A stretch of 64,000 bases of DNA from a bacterium (GCA_028278125.1 JANQEY010000145.1:32814-96813); one strand, 5' to 3'; positions 19,749 to 29,835 are shown, numbered from the stretch's first letter. Translations and numbers: made by a program. Notes: generated from the letters alone by a model not told the origin.

Positions 19749-20430
19749 CGAATCCGGGAAGAACGTGCTGCTGAAATGTGAGTCTGTGACTAAAACTTTT
19801 AAACTGGATAACCGTGAAATCCATGTTTTACGAGGCATTGACCTCGAAATTAAACGAGGGGAATTTATTTCGGTGGTGGGTCCTTCAGGTGCAGGGAAAA
19901 GTACCCTGCTTCATATCCTTGGTACCCTTGAAAAACCAACTGGCGGCAAAATCTGGATTAATAATTTTGAAACCAGCAGTATCGATGATAACAAGAGGGC
20001 TGAACTGAGAAGGAAACATGTCGGATTTGTTTTCCAGTTCCACCACCTCCTCCCTGCTTTTACTGCTCTCGAAAATGTTATCATCCCCTCATTGATCCTT
20101 GGCCAGGATCGTGACCAAAGCGAAAAACAGGCAGAGGAAATCCTTGGCTCAATGGGGCTGGGAGAACGGCTTAAGAATAAACCAGCGGAACTTTCCGGTG
20201 GTGAACAGCAACGGGTAGCAGTAGCCCGCGCATTGATAAACAGTCCTGACCTGGTACTGGCTGATGAACCAAGCGGAAATCTGGACAGGAGAACCGGTCA
20301 TGCCCTGGAAGAGGACCTGGTGAAGTTTGCCCGTGAACGTGGCGCGGCTGTTCTTGTTGTGACTCATAACGAAGAATGGGCTAACCGTGCGGACAGAGTC
20401 CTCAATCTTGTAGATGGATCAATAAATTAA
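19741..20430 (+). CDS. lolD: Lipoprotein-releasing ABC transporter ATP-binding protein
   Basis: 229 residues starting at the ATG overlapping the end of lolC; the longer open frame upstream is only lolC read in another frame. Walker A GPSGAGKST, Q-loop FQFHHLLPAFTALENV, signature LSGGEQQRVAVARAL, Walker B LVLADEPSGNLD and switch His in VTHNEEW are all intact. The FQFHHLLP stretch and the small size are typical of the LolD/MacB subfamily. It energises the adjacent FtsX-type permease at the inner membrane. Confidence 0.93.
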   Translation: MNNESGKNVLLKCESVTKTFKLDNREIHVLRGIDLEIKRGEFISVVGPSGAGKSTLLHILGTLEKPTGGKIWINNFETSSIDDNKRAELRRKHVGFVFQFHHLLPAFTALENVIIPSLILGQDRDQSEKQAEEILGSMGLGERLKNKPAELSGGEQQRVAVARALINSPDLVLADEPSGNLDRRTGHALEEDLVKFARERGAAVLVVTHNEEWANRADRVLNLVDGSIN

Positions 20431-20704
20431 TTCATTGATACTTATTGATTAACACAGTTAATTTTCAAATTAAAGTTGCTTATTTATAAATCTCCGAACC
20501 TGCTAGCACGAGGCTCAGCCTACGAAACCGAACAGGTTTTCAAGAAGTATACCTGTTAAACATTTTTCAGTTTTAAACCAGTGATTAATGCTCTTGTTTG
20601 AGTGCGATTGATTCCCTTATGTCTCGCTCATCACTTGCTTGACCACTATATTTAATCTTAGCATTATTTATAACCGTTATTGAAAAGAGACAGGAAAGAC
20701 ATCA

Positions 20705-23173
20705 ATGACAAACAAGTTTTCTTTTCACGTTCAGCAAGCCATCCAGTACGCTCGTGAAGAAGCCCTCAGGCTGGGACATGACAGTATCGGTACAGAACAT
20801 CTCCTGCTTGGGTTGATTCATCTCGGCGAGGGAAAAGCTGTAAAATTGTTACGCGGACTTAATGTTGACCTCGACGAGGTTCGTGAAACAATTGAAGAAG
20901 CTATAGAATCCCCCTCCACAACGATGAAGATGGGAAATATCCCGTTTACGAAGCGTGCGGAGAAGGTGCTGAAAGTATCATATATCGAGGGTAAAAATCT
21001 CTCATCCGATAATATTGGCACTGAACATCTGCTGTTAGCCCTGGTGAAGGACGAAGAAGGTTTGGCCGCCCAGGTTCTGACCAGTTATGATGTTACCTAT
21101 GATGCCATAAAAGCTGAGATGGAAAATATGGGTGAAGAAGAAGCAGAAGGCCAGGAGTCTACTCCTGTTGTCCCAAAATCCGGATCAAAGAGCAAAACGC
21201 CTGTCCTCGACCATTATGGACGAGATCTGACCAAGCTTGCCAAGGACAATGACCTGGATCCGATTATCGGACGTGAAAAGGAAATCGAGCGTGTCGCGCA
21301 GATTCTTTCACGGCGTAAAAAGAACAATCCTGTCCTGATCGGTGAACCCGGTGTCGGAAAAACAGCGATTGTTGAAGGACTTGCTCTGAGGATTATCCAG
21401 CAGAAGGTAAGCCCGGCGTTGTTCAATAAACGTGTTATCGCTTTGGACCTGGGTGCGATGGTCGCCGGAACAAAATATCGTGGTCAATTCGAAGAACGTG
21501 TGAAAGCTGTCCTGGCAGAACTTGAGAAGAATAAAAACGTTATCATATTTATCGACGAGCTGCATACGATAGTCGGTGCGGGAAGCGCGTCTGGAAGTCT
21601 TGATGCTTCCAACATGTTCAAGCCTGCGCTTGCCCGTGGCGAATTGCAATGTATCGGCGCTACAACACTCAATGAATACCGTGAAAATATTGAAAAAGAC
21701 GGCGCTCTTGAACGTCGGTTCCAGAAGCTGATGGTTGATCCACCGAGTGTGGAAGAAACACTGGATATTCTCAAGGGACTGAAACTTCGTTATGAAGAAC
21801 ATCACGGTGTTCAGTACAGCGACGCCAGCCTGCACAACGCGGTTGTTCTCGCTGATCGTTATATCTCAGACCGTTTCCTGCCGGACAAGGCAATTGATGT
21901 TCTCGACGAAACCGGCAGTAGGCTTCGCCTGATGAACCTGGTTGTCCCGGAATCTGTAATTGAACTTGAACACAAGATCGAAGATTTGCAGACACAGAAA
22001 GACGACCTGGTTAAAAATCAGGAATACGAACAGGCAGCGGAACTTCGCGACAAAAAACGTCAGTTGGAAAAACAGCTCACAGACGCCCGTCGTGACTGGG
22101 AGAACAATGAAAATGCTACTCCCATCGAGGTTTCTGAGGACGATGTAGCCGAAGTGGTCAGTATGATGACCGGCATTCCCGTCAGCCGTGTTGCTGTAAG
22201 TGAATCACAACGTCTGCTTGAGATGAAAGACGCCCTTAAGAAACACATTGTCGGGCAGGATGAAGCGATCAACGAGCTGGTGAAAGCAATCCGCAGAAGT
22301 CGTACCGGGCTGAAAAATCCAAACAGGCCAATCGGTAGTTTTATCTTCCTCGGCCCTACAGGCGTTGGAAAAACAGAGCTGGCGAATGTGCTTGCGGAAT
22401 ACCTTTTCGAGGACAGGAACGCTCTGATCCGAGTCGACATGTCCGAATACATGGAGAAGTTTAACGTCAGTCGTCTTATCGGCGCCCCTCCGGGGTATGT
22501 AGGATATGATGAAGGCGGACAACTTTCCGAAAAGGTCAGACGTAAACCATACAGTGTCGTTCTTCTCGACGAAGTTGAAAAGGCTCACCCGGATGTATTC
22601 AACGTAATGCTCCAGGTGCTTGATGCCGGTGAACTTACTGACGGCTCGGGAAGACGTGTTGATTTCCGAAATACAGTGATCATCATGACCTCAAACCTGG
22701 GAACACGTGAAGCCAAGAAGGGTTCGATTGGTTTCGGCGATGAACAGATTGATGGCGATTACGTGAATATGAAGACCAAGATGCTGAAGCAGGCTGAAGA
22801 GATGTTCCGCCCGGAATTCCTCAATCGTCTTGATGAAATCATAGTTTTCAGGATGCTTGGCAAGGAACATATCCTGATGATCGAGGAAATTTATCTTGCC
22901 GATATCAATGATCGCCTGGATGATCGTGGAATTCTCCTCGACCTGACCCAGAATGCCAAGGAGTTTATCGCGGATAAGGGCTATACACAACAGACCGGGG
23001 CCAGACCATTGCGTCGAGCGGTAGAGAGGTATCTTGAAGATCCATTGGCGGAAGAGATGCTGAAGGGTAATGTCAAGGACGGAGATATGGTTAAGGTTCG
23101 TGTTAAAGAAGATAAGCTGGTCTTCATCTCTGAACAGCGTCCGGAAAAGGCTGAGGAAACTAAAGAAGCATAA
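20705..23173 (+). CDS. clpC: ATP-dependent Clp protease ATP-binding subunit ClpC
   Basis: 822 residues, the usual size for ClpC. Two N-terminal Clp repeats (about 1-145; [18 protein letters not shown] and [18 protein letters not shown]), first AAA domain with Walker [10 protein letters not shown] and Walker [10 protein letters not shown], a UVR-like middle helix pair (about 420-455, [20 protein letters not shown] region), second AAA domain with GPTGVGKTE and [12 protein letters not shown], and a C-terminal ClpB-D2-small domain. It unfolds proteins and feeds ClpP. No clpP, mcsA, mcsB or ctsR is next to it here. ATG 20705 follows GACAGGAAAGACATCA. It is preceded by 274 bases that presumably carry its promoter. 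Confidence 0.96.
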   Translation: MTNKFSFHVQQAIQYAREEALRLGHDSIGTEHLLLGLIHLGEGKAVKLLRGLNVDLDEVRETIEEAIESPSTTMKMGNIPFTKRAEKVLKVSYIEGKNLSSDNIGTEHLLLALVKDEEGLAAQVLTSYDVTYDAIKAEMENMGEEEAEGQESTPVVPKSGSKSKTPVLDHYGRDLTKLAKDNDLDPIIGREKEIERVAQILSRRKKNNPVLIGEPGVGKTAIVEGLALRIIQQKVSPALFNKRVIALDLGAMVAGTKYRGQFEERVKAVLAELEKNKNVIIFIDELHTIVGAGSASGSLDASNMFKPALARGELQCIGATTLNEYRENIEKDGALERRFQKLMVDPPSVEETLDILKGLKLRYEEHHGVQYSDASLHNAVVLADRYISDRFLPDKAIDVLDETGSRLRLMNLVVPESVIELEHKIEDLQTQKDDLVKNQEYEQAAELRDKKRQLEKQLTDARRDWENNENATPIEVSEDDVAEVVSMMTGIPVSRVAVSESQRLLEMKDALKKHIVGQDEAINELVKAIRRSRTGLKNPNRPIGSFIFLGPTGVGKTELANVLAEYLFEDRNALIRVDMSEYMEKFNVSRLIGAPPGYVGYDEGGQLSEKVRRKPYSVVLLDEVEKAHPDVFNVMLQVLDAGELTDGSGRRVDFRNTVIIMTSNLGTREAKKGSIGFGDEQIDGDYVNMKTKMLKQAEEMFRPEFLNRLDEIIVFRMLGKEHILMIEEIYLADINDRLDDRGILLDLTQNAKEFIADKGYTQQTGARPLRRAVERYLEDPLAEEMLKGNVKDGDMVKVRVKEDKLVFISEQRPEKAEETKEA

Positions 23174-23197
23174 ATCTATACTGAATCTATAATATGG

Positions 23198-23220
23198 CCC
23201 TGTTAGCTTGTCTAACAGGG
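23198..23220 (+). terminator. Palindrome after clpC, probable terminator and repeat copy
   Basis: Nine-base arms CCCTGTTAG and CTAACAGGG with a 5-base loop, 24 bases after the clpC stop, followed by TATATTTGTT. The same palindrome recurs at about 23330, 23549 and 44890, so it is also a member of a dispersed repeat family. Confidence 0.6.
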
Positions 23221-23277
23221 TATATTTGTTCAGTTGAGTAAATAGTTTGGATTGACAGGTTTCATTGATTTTATAGA

Positions 23278-23633
23278 GTGTGTAGCCTGGGTTGTCTTGC
23301 AACCCAGGTTTATTATTTAAGATTTATGCCCCTGTTAGCTCGTCTAACAGGGTTTATTTGTTCATAAATGAATCTTTTAAAGACACTGGATCCCGAATCA
23401 AGTCCGGGATGACATCTTTTGGTGGCAATATATGCCCCTGCTAGCTCGTCTACATGGATTGCCAGCCTTTGGTGGGTTTATTTATTTTGGGTAGTGTGTG
23501 TAGCCTGGGTTGTCTCGCAACCCAGGTTTATTATTTAAGATTTATGCCCCTGTTAGCTCGTCTAACAGGATTTATTTGTTCATAAATGAATAATTTAAAG
23601 ACACTGGATCCCCGATCAAGTCTGGGACGACAC
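23278..23633. repeat. Two direct copies of a ~138-bp palindrome-bearing unit, period 218 bp
   Basis: Copy 1 (23278-23415) and copy 2 (23496-23633) align without gaps at a constant offset of 218. Each carries a palindrome AGCCTGGGTT...AACCCAGG, a TTATTATTTAAGATTTATG spacer, a second palindrome CCTGTTAG...CTAACAGG, TTTATTTGTTCATAAATGAA and AAAGACACTGGATCC...CAAGT. A partial, more diverged copy of the second palindrome (CCCCTGCTAGCTCGTC) lies between them at 23435. No open frame or transposase accompanies them. Confidence 0.9.
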
Positions 23634-23654
23634 CCTTGTTAATTTTATCAAAAT

Positions 23655-23681
23655 AAAAAACCCGGGAAAATCCCGGGTTTT
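23655..23681. terminator. Bidirectional terminator between the clpC region and the small lipoprotein
   Basis: Seven-base perfect arms CCCGGGA/TCCCGGG with an AAA loop (23661-23677), preceded by AAAAAA and followed by TTTTCT. It can therefore terminate in either direction, including the minus-strand lipoprotein gene that stops at 23709. Confidence 0.85.
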
Positions 23682-23708
23682 CTGTCTCGTAGCTATAGTA
23701 ATTGGGCT

Positions 23709-24005
23709 TTAGTGCTCAGCTTTTTTCTTCACCTTGTCCATCTTCTTTTCGGTCTTTTCAGCTGCTTCTTCTACTGCTTCACCAGCTTCTTCGACTGCCT
23801 CACCGGCTTCTTCAACAGCCTCTTTCACTTCTTCGGCAGCCTCTTCAACAGCTTCGCCGGCTTCTTCTACAGCCTCTTCAGCCTTTTCCATGGCTTCGCC
23901 AGCCTTCTTGGTGGCATCTTCAACTTTTTGTGCGCACCCTGTATAAGCAACCAGAAAAACTACGGAAACAGCTAAAAGTAAAACTAACTTACAAAAAACC
24001 TTCAT
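23709..24005 (-). CDS. Small Ala/Glu-rich helical lipoprotein
   Basis: 98 residues from ATG 24005, with GGGGAGGG nine bases upstream; a TTG at 24023 is less likely. A signal peptide ends in a lipobox (AYTGCAQ, Cys24). The rest is a highly regular amphipathic helix built from repeats of the type EEAGEAVEEA, ending KKMDKVKKKAEH. The DNA repeats accordingly, and antisense frames are open only because of this. Probably a periplasm-facing helical lipoprotein attached to the inner or outer membrane. Function unknown; many bacteria carry similar low-complexity lipoproteins. Confidence 0.8.
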   Translation of the reverse strand: MKVFCKLVLLLAVSVVFLVAYTGCAQKVEDATKKAGEAMEKAEEAVEEAGEAVEEAAEEVKEAVEEAGEAVEEAGEAVEEAAEKTEKKMDKVKKKAEH

Positions 24006-24163
24006 GTTCTTTACCCTCCCCAATTTTGTACAAGGAACCCAGCTGGAATTTCAAGAGAAACGTAGTGTTATTTAAACAAGAAATCAATCAATAATTGAAA
24101 ATGTAAACATTTTCCATAAAATTTATCATTTTTGGTAGTTTATCTCTTGTCAATTCCAAAATT

Positions 24164-25114
24164 TCATAAAATTTTCACTGCTTCAGTGTATTCGTTGACC
24201 ATTCTATCCATTAATTCAGCGACAGATGGTATATCTTTCACCAATCCTGCTCCCTGTCCCGCTTCCATCATTCCCTCTACTTCGTCACCGTTAAAAATAC
24301 CCAGACGTTCACGTTTTACACCCAGTAATTCTTTCAGTTCATCGGCTTCAGCTCCCCTGTTTTCGGCTTCAAGGACTCGATTTGACCATTCGTTTTTAAT
24401 TACTCGCGCTGGACCGATCTTCAACAGTCTGAGTGTTGTTGATGTGTCTACCGCATTTAAAACGGCCTGTTTATAATTATCATGAGCACTCGATTCGATC
24501 GTCGCCGCGAACCTGGTCCCTACCTGGACACCTGACGCACCCAGCGCCAGTGCAGCGAGGATCCCACGGCCATCGGCTATCCCACCAGCTGCGATAACAG
24601 GGATATCTACAGCATCCACCACCTGCGGAACCAAAGAGATAGTAGTCACCATATCCAAACCATTATGGCCTCCGGCTTCAAAGCCTTCGGCGACAACGGC
24701 ATCACATCCGGCATCCTGTACCTTCAGTGCAAGTTTGACACTTGGCACAACATGGACAACTTTGCAGCCGTTTTCCCGCAATACGGATGTAAATCGTTTC
24801 GGACTGCCGGCAGATGTGAAAACTATTTTGATACCTTCATTAATCACTACCTGTATCAGTTCTTCTACATCTCCCCGGTAAGTGGGAACATTAACACCGA
24901 ATGGTTTGGTGGTCAGTGATTTCGCCTTGCTGATGTGTTCTTTTAACAGTTCCGGTTTCATTGATCCAGAGCCTATCAATCCCAGTCCACCTGCTTCGGA
25001 TACTGCCGCGGCAAGCTTCGCACCCGAAGCCCAGATCATCCCTCCTTGGACAATTGGGTATTTAATTCCGAACAATTCTGTGATAGTAGAATTTTTGAAT
25101 AATTCGCTGCCCAT
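24164..25114 (-). CDS. FMN-dependent enoyl-ACP reductase (FabK-like) or nitronate monooxygenase
   Basis: 316 residues with the FMN TIM-barrel signatures of the 2-nitropropane dioxygenase/FabK family: N-terminal YPIVQGGMIWAS, AGGLGLIGSG, FTSAGSP, the AEGFEAGGHNG active-site segment, PVIAAGGIADGRG and GASGVQVGTRF. The family reduces enoyl-ACP in type II fatty-acid synthesis or oxidises nitronates. Sequence motifs alone do not decide between these, although the length and AEGxEAGGH are common to FabK. Cytoplasmic. It lies 24 bases downstream of the DUF3108/TPR gene on the same strand, so it may be the last gene of the TRAP unit. Confidence 0.85.
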   Translation of the reverse strand: MGSELFKNSTITELFGIKYPIVQGGMIWASGAKLAAAVSEAGGLGLIGSGSMKPELLKEHISKAKSLTTKPFGVNVPTYRGDVEELIQVVINEGIKIVFTSAGSPKRFTSVLRENGCKVVHVVPSVKLALKVQDAGCDAVVAEGFEAGGHNGLDMVTTISLVPQVVDAVDIPVIAAGGIADGRGILAALALGASGVQVGTRFAATIESSAHDNYKQAVLNAVDTSTTLRLLKIGPARVIKNEWSNRVLEAENRGAEADELKELLGVKRERLGIFNGDEVEGMMEAGQGAGLVKDIPSVAELMDRMVNEYTEAVKIL

Positions 25115-25138
25115 TAATTTTCCGAAATATCTATGTTG

Positions 25139-26641
25139 TTACTGAATATCTTCCATTTTCCAAAGGTATAATTTCACATGACCGAGAAATATTTTAAACT
25201 TTGCCAGTAGCGGCCATCCCATATCGTCCGCACTGAACCAGCCGATATAGTCACCTGTCAAACCAACTATCCCCGAATATCTCAGGATACCGTCAATTTT
25301 TATCGTATTCCATCTTTTGCCGGCAAGTTTCAGTTCCTTGTCAGGCCCGACCAGGTTGATATGAGTTTTTTCATACCCACCACCTATCGAGGTAAAAACT
25401 GTCCCACTTTGCCTCGACAAAACCAACTGTTGTGCGTACCAGATCATTGAAAATGGATCAAAGGCGTTTGATGGCAAGGCTAACCTGGTCAGTTTATAGT
25501 ACCTGTCAGCATCCATCTCACGAATTTCCAGGAAACCATTCTGATGATCGAAATAATGAACTTCACGACCGCTATAGTCCTTTTCATAATAGTTCATTTC
25601 GATCCAGATGCTGCCGCTGATATCCCTTGCCATATGGACTTTGAATGTATCATTGATGGTAACAAATGGGACACCTTTTGCAGACCTGGCAACGTATTGA
25701 ATCATCCAGGTCGGCTGCCCATGCCAGTCACCTTCATGAACATCAATTTCAAGTGTCCCCAGTTTGATAAAACTGTATTTTACCTTGTAATAAAACCGTT
25801 TCCCCACCCAGAGTACTTCCGCGGGATCAACCAGGGCAAGATTTTCGTTATAAACTGAATCCTGGAAATTATTATTCTCAACCGGATCTTCGTAACTGAG
25901 TGAATCCACCATGGACTGGATAATTTCCCTGTGAAAACCATTACGATACAGCTTTAAGTATTCGTGTCCCAGGATGGCAGAGGAGTCAGAACTATCCATT
26001 TTATAATGGTGGATCAGCTCCGGGTAAATTTCTTCATAGGGAAATCTTTGATAGCTTTTCAGGAGTATCTCTTTTGCCTGGGCGGTATCACCTTGCGCTA
26101 TTTTCAAACGAGCGAACTCAATAACCGTTTCCGGTTTATTTGATCCGTGAACCAGAGCGTCTCGGAGGTATTTTTCAGCTTGTTCAAGCTTACCTTGCTC
26201 CAGCAGGTTTTTACCAAGTTCGTACTCAGCCTCGTAATATTTTTTGCCTTGCTTTACTGAATTTATCAGATACTCTGCACCTTCTTCAAGTTGACCTGAT
26301 TCAGATAACAGCTTGCCCATCCAGTAATTAATTTCAGCTTTATCCGGATTAATCAACAGTGATCGTTCCAGGTGTTCAGATCCATCATTGCCTTGAGCCT
26401 GTTCAAGCAGTCCAAGGTTAAAGTAGAGGACAGCACTATCGGGACTAATGCTGATATTTTCGCTGATTACCTCCGCAGCTTTTTTATAATCACCAGCCAG
26501 GAAAAGCGAATCTGCCTGCGAAAGTAACAGTTTGCCACCTTTCCCCTTCACCTTCCTCTCAAAAGCCTGCCCTGTGATAAATAGAGCGACCGTTATGAAT
26601 AATAAAACCAGTAGCGTTTTCTTGTGGAAGCCCCGTTGCAC
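25139..26641 (-). CDS. TPR protein with C-terminal DUF3108-like domain
   Basis: 500 residues from a GTG that shares one base with the dctM stop (TAGTG), so translation is coupled. An N-terminal hydrophobic segment (about 7-25) suggests export. Residues about 35-215 hold TPR-like repeats (AVLYFNLGLLEQAQGNDG, AEINYWMGKLLSESGQLEEG, YYEAEYELGKNLLEQGKLEQA). Residues about 285-500 resemble the DUF3108 beta fold (FYYKVKYSFIKLGTLEIDVHEG ... DPFSMIWYAQQL). Such proteins are periplasmic; their role is not established. Its place directly after the TRAP permease suggests a linked role, but this is only context. Confidence 0.8.
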   Translation of the reverse strand: MQRGFHKKTLLVLLFITVALFITGQAFERKVKGKGGKLLLSQADSLFLAGDYKKAAEVISENISISPDSAVLYFNLGLLEQAQGNDGSEHLERSLLINPDKAEINYWMGKLLSESGQLEEGAEYLINSVKQGKKYYEAEYELGKNLLEQGKLEQAEKYLRDALVHGSNKPETVIEFARLKIAQGDTAQAKEILLKSYQRFPYEEIYPELIHHYKMDSSDSSAILGHEYLKLYRNGFHREIIQSMVDSLSYEDPVENNNFQDSVYNENLALVDPAEVLWVGKRFYYKVKYSFIKLGTLEIDVHEGDWHGQPTWMIQYVARSAKGVPFVTINDTFKVHMARDISGSIWIEMNYYEKDYSGREVHYFDHQNGFLEIREMDADRYYKLTRLALPSNAFDPFSMIWYAQQLVLSRQSGTVFTSIGGGYEKTHINLVGPDKELKLAGKRWNTIKIDGILRYSGIVGLTGDYIGWFSADDMGWPLLAKFKIFLGHVKLYLWKMEDIQ

Positions 26642-27921
26642 TATTGTACCCCAAATACCAGTCTAACGAGAAATAGCGATAATGATTCCCAGTAAGTGAT
26701 CATTAGTAACGCCAACAGCATCAAGCCGATAAACGGTAATGCCGCCCTGTAAAGATCGAGTATCGGACGTTTGAATCTGAAACTGGATATAAAGAGGTTT
26801 AATCCCACCGGTGGAGTTGAGTAACCGATTTCGAGGTTTGTCAGGAAGATAATTCCCAGGTGAACGGGATGAATTCCAAACTGCTGCGCTACAGGGAGGA
26901 TTAGGGGAACAACTACGACAATTGCGCTGAAAATATCCATCAACGCACCGACGATCAGTAGGAAAATGTTGAGAATGATCAGGAATGTCCACTTGGATGT
27001 AATTGTCCCACTGATTGCTTCAAATATCGCCTGCGGGACTTCAGCGTCAATCAGGTAGTTTGTCAAACCGAGCGCTGAACCGAGTATTAGAAGGATTCCG
27101 CCGACAAGAACCGTAGATTCTTTTGTTATCCTGGGAAGATCGCGTACCGGATGAATATCCTTTGTAATCAGAATTTCAACAAACAACAGGTAAGCTGATG
27201 TAATCGAAGCCGCCTCGATTGCGGTAAAAAATCCTCCGTAAATTCCGGCGAGAATGACAATTGGCAACGGTAATTCCCATCCTGCTTCTTTCACTGCTGA
27301 GAGTGCCTCTTTCCATTCAAACTTTTGAGTTGGAATTTTATTTCGCTTCGCTATCCGTACACTGTACACAGACAAGACAAATATCAACAGCATTCCCGGT
27401 AGAGCACCGGCTACAAAAAGCTGGTCAACTGAAATCGACGCAATCATGGCAAAGAGAATAATCGGCAGGCTTGGCGGGAATAGAAGTCCCAGGCTACCGG
27501 AAGATGTCAACAATCCCAGGTTAAACCTTTCAGGATATCCCTCCCTGATAAGGACAGGGAATAATAATCCACCAAGAGCCACTATAGTTACACCTGATGC
27601 ACCGGTAAATGCGGTAAAGAAGGAACAGATCACCAGAGCGACAATCGCCAGTCCGCCCGGCATCCATCCGAAAAGGGCATTACTGACACGCACAAGACGT
27701 TGTGGAGCACCGGACTCTGCCAGCAGGTAACCGGCAAAGGTGAAAAGAGGTATCGCGATTAGGGTTGGTTGCGATGCCATTCGGTACATCTCAACGATCA
27801 CTGCAACCGGTGGGATATCACTAGCTGAGAATGAAGAGAGCGCGATCGCCGCGAGAACAGTAAACAGAGGAGCACCGGCGATAGCTAGAAGAAGGCTGCC
27901 AATAAGAATCAGTGTGCTCAC
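26641..27921 (-). CDS. dctM: TRAP transporter large permease
   Basis: 426 residues from a GTG that overlaps the dctQ stop by four bases. About twelve hydrophobic helices span the whole length. Family features include PLFTFAGYLLAESGAPQRLV, FFTAFTGASGVTIVALGGLLFPVL, LGLLFPPSLPIILFAMIA and the C-terminal LGIIFLTNLEIGYSTPPVGLNLFISS. It forms the ion-coupled (usually Na+) translocation pathway with DctQ at the inner membrane. It belongs to the dctP-dctQ-dctM set. Substrate cannot be told from the permease. Confidence 0.95.
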   Translation of the reverse strand: MSTLILIGSLLLAIAGAPLFTVLAAIALSSFSASDIPPVAVIVEMYRMASQPTLIAIPLFTFAGYLLAESGAPQRLVRVSNALFGWMPGGLAIVALVICSFFTAFTGASGVTIVALGGLLFPVLIREGYPERFNLGLLTSSGSLGLLFPPSLPIILFAMIASISVDQLFVAGALPGMLLIFVLSVYSVRIAKRNKIPTQKFEWKEALSAVKEAGWELPLPIVILAGIYGGFFTAIEAASITSAYLLFVEILITKDIHPVRDLPRITKESTVLVGGILLILGSALGLTNYLIDAEVPQAIFEAISGTITSKWTFLIILNIFLLIVGALMDIFSAIVVVVPLILPVAQQFGIHPVHLGIIFLTNLEIGYSTPPVGLNLFISSFRFKRPILDLYRAALPFIGLMLLALLMITYWESLSLFLVRLVFGVQ

Positions 27922-28610
27922 CGGTCGTTCCTTTCTTCGTTTTCATTATCGCCTGTTTCCTCGTCCTCTTCTGTTTCGGGTTCCTCCTCTTCTACCTCCC
28001 CTGGTACTTCATCTTCTTCGTCTGATGAATCTTCTTCGGTATTTAAATCAGTTTCTTCTTCAACCACGTTTTCTTGTATTTCTAATCTGTTGGTACGTCC
28101 AAGCGCAATGTTGAGAACTACCTGTAAGGCGATAAGCAAAAAACCGGCAGGAATTATAATCTGCGCATACCATGCGGGGATGATACCGTATAATTTTGAG
28201 CCAAATTCCCGTTCTCCCATGACAAATTCAGAAGAGGCACGCATCAAAAAGAACAGGACTGCCAGGGTGAACAGACTCCCTACCCAATAGAGAACCGTTT
28301 TTACTTTATCGCCACTGATCCTAGTGAGGATATCAATACTGATCTGCCTTCCCTGGCGTGTTGCCAGAACTCCTCCGAGCATACAGATCCAAAGTACCAT
28401 ATGCCTCAAAATCACATCAGCCCAGGGAATTCCGCTGTCGAATATATTTCTCAGTACCACCTGGGAGAAAGACAATCCCACCATTGAAACCAGGACTATC
28501 GAAACCAGGACTGATACGATCAAGGTTAGTATTTTATCAAAAGCGGCAATTACTCGTCTCAACCTATCCTCAGTGTTCAAACAACGTTCTAAAAGAAGAA
28601 GCGACCGCAT
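27918..28610 (-). CDS. dctQ: TRAP transporter small permease with acidic C-terminal tail
   Basis: 230 residues from ATG 28610. Four transmembrane helices (about 30-55, 70-90, 110-130, 150-172) carry the DctQ features: VLRNIFDSGIPWADVILRHMVLWICMLGGVLATRQGRQISIDIL. Unusually, about 55 residues follow the last helix. They are almost wholly Glu/Asp with few basic residues (EEDSSDEEDEVPGEV and similar). DctQ proteins normally end shortly after helix four. The tail should be cytoplasmic, but its purpose is unknown. The gene overlaps dctM by four bases (GTGA). Confidence 0.92.
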   Translation of the reverse strand: MRSLLLLERCLNTEDRLRRVIAAFDKILTLIVSVLVSIVLVSMVGLSFSQVVLRNIFDSGIPWADVILRHMVLWICMLGGVLATRQGRQISIDILTRISGDKVKTVLYWVGSLFTLAVLFFLMRASSEFVMGEREFGSKLYGIIPAWYAQIIIPAGFLLIALQVVLNIALGRTNRLEIQENVVEEETDLNTEEDSSDEEDEVPGEVEEEEPETEEDEETGDNENEERNDR

Positions 28611-28661
28611 CAATTACAGCCGCAATCTTGATACACCGGTAATGTAAAATCAAGTGGGAAT

Positions 28662-29675
28662 TTATTTTTTGTTACGGAATTCCGTAAGTTCGTTTTTTAT
28701 TTTTCCCAGCAGTTCCTCGCTGTACAACTCGCCGCTAAGCTGTTGTTGAATATCTTCTCCCAGCTTTCGTGATTTTGCCATATCCTCGTCTGAAAAGAGT
28801 TGCGTTAATTCGATCCCCGCTTTTTCCATCTCCTTGATTGAAGCCTGGTTGTCAATTCGTGAAAGTTCTGTCAACTCCCTTAATCTTTCGCGACAAATTT
28901 CCAGTACTACGTTTTGAGTCTCTTCCGGGATAGCATCGAATTTTTTCTTCGAAACCAGGACTGCGCCTGTGGAATTAGTGATCGGCTGAAGGCTCATGTA
29001 ATTTACACGTGAAAACCATTGAAGACTGATAGCTGCCAATGGAGAACAGTAGACCGCGTCAAGCATACCGGTTTGCAGTCCTGTCAAAACCTCCGGCAGG
29101 GATAAGGGCAATGGTTTAACACCGATATTCTCAAAGAGTGATTTAGCCAGGGGATCACCTTCCCAGCTCCATACTTTCATACCTTTGAGGTCGTCAGTTC
29201 TACTGACAGGTTTTTTACTGAAGATGTAAACATATCCGACTTCTGTAAAACCGAGGAGCACATATCCCTGTTCCCGGAATGAACTGTCGAACCTGTCATA
29301 GAATGTATCGGTGATATGATCGACTTCATCTTTTGAATTGAACAGGAATGGTAATTCCAGCACCCTGATTTCCGGGAGAATTTCTCCCAGGCCAGCCCCT
29401 GTAAATCCGGCTGAATGCAATTGGCCGTAGCGGATCTTTCTGATAACATCTATTTCATCACCCTGAACACCACCAGGATAAATTTTAAAGCCTACCAGCC
29501 CTTCTGTTTTTTCACGAATCTCTTTGTCGAGAGCCCTCATTATTTTCATCCAGGTTGATCCGTCCGGGGCAACGGATGCAAACTTGATCTCATATTTTGG
29601 TTTTTCTGCCGATAAAAATTGTGGTGACAGGAGAAAACAACAAATCAAAAGTACTGTAACTACAGGTTTTTTCAT
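28662..29675 (-). CDS. dctP: TRAP transporter substrate-binding protein
   Basis: 337 residues with a cleavable signal peptide (MKKPVVTVLLICCFLLSPQFLSAEK). Family motifs: IKFASVAPDGSTWMKIMRALDKEI, YPGGVQGDEIDVIRKIRYGQLHSAG, the RTDDLKGMKVWSWEGDP region, and GMLDAVYCSPLAAISLQW. It is the periplasmic ligand-binding partner of DctQM. The usual ligand-contact Arg region of carboxylate binders is not identifiable with confidence by eye, so the substrate is left open. The partner TatT-like lipoprotein gene precedes it, which points to the TRAP-T subclass. Confidence 0.94.
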   Translation of the reverse strand: MKKPVVTVLLICCFLLSPQFLSAEKPKYEIKFASVAPDGSTWMKIMRALDKEIREKTEGLVGFKIYPGGVQGDEIDVIRKIRYGQLHSAGFTGAGLGEILPEIRVLELPFLFNSKDEVDHITDTFYDRFDSSFREQGYVLLGFTEVGYVYIFSKKPVSRTDDLKGMKVWSWEGDPLAKSLFENIGVKPLPLSLPEVLTGLQTGMLDAVYCSPLAAISLQWFSRVNYMSLQPITNSTGAVLVSKKKFDAIPEETQNVVLEICRERLRELTELSRIDNQASIKEMEKAGIELTQLFSDEDMAKSRKLGEDIQQQLSGELYSEELLGKIKNELTEFRNKK

Positions 29676-29835
29676 TTCCGGTTCCGGGTATTAATGGGTA
29701 AATGTTAGCCTGATATTTTCTGTATTAAACTGATTAACTGAATTTCTGTTCCAATTCTGAGTTCGATTCTGTATCATGTGATTCGGACGAAAGGACAAGT
29801 AATATTTTAATATTATTATAATTAAATAAGGAAGC

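Noticed and set aside
20500..20560. tRNA- or riboswitch-like fold between lolD and clpC
   Set aside because: AACCTG/CAGGTT arms exist, but no anticodon arm, T-loop or conserved aptamer core.
23278..23633. CRISPR array or tandem spacer-repeat
   Set aside because: Only two long copies at 218-bp spacing with palindromic modules; no short uniform repeats, and no cas genes.
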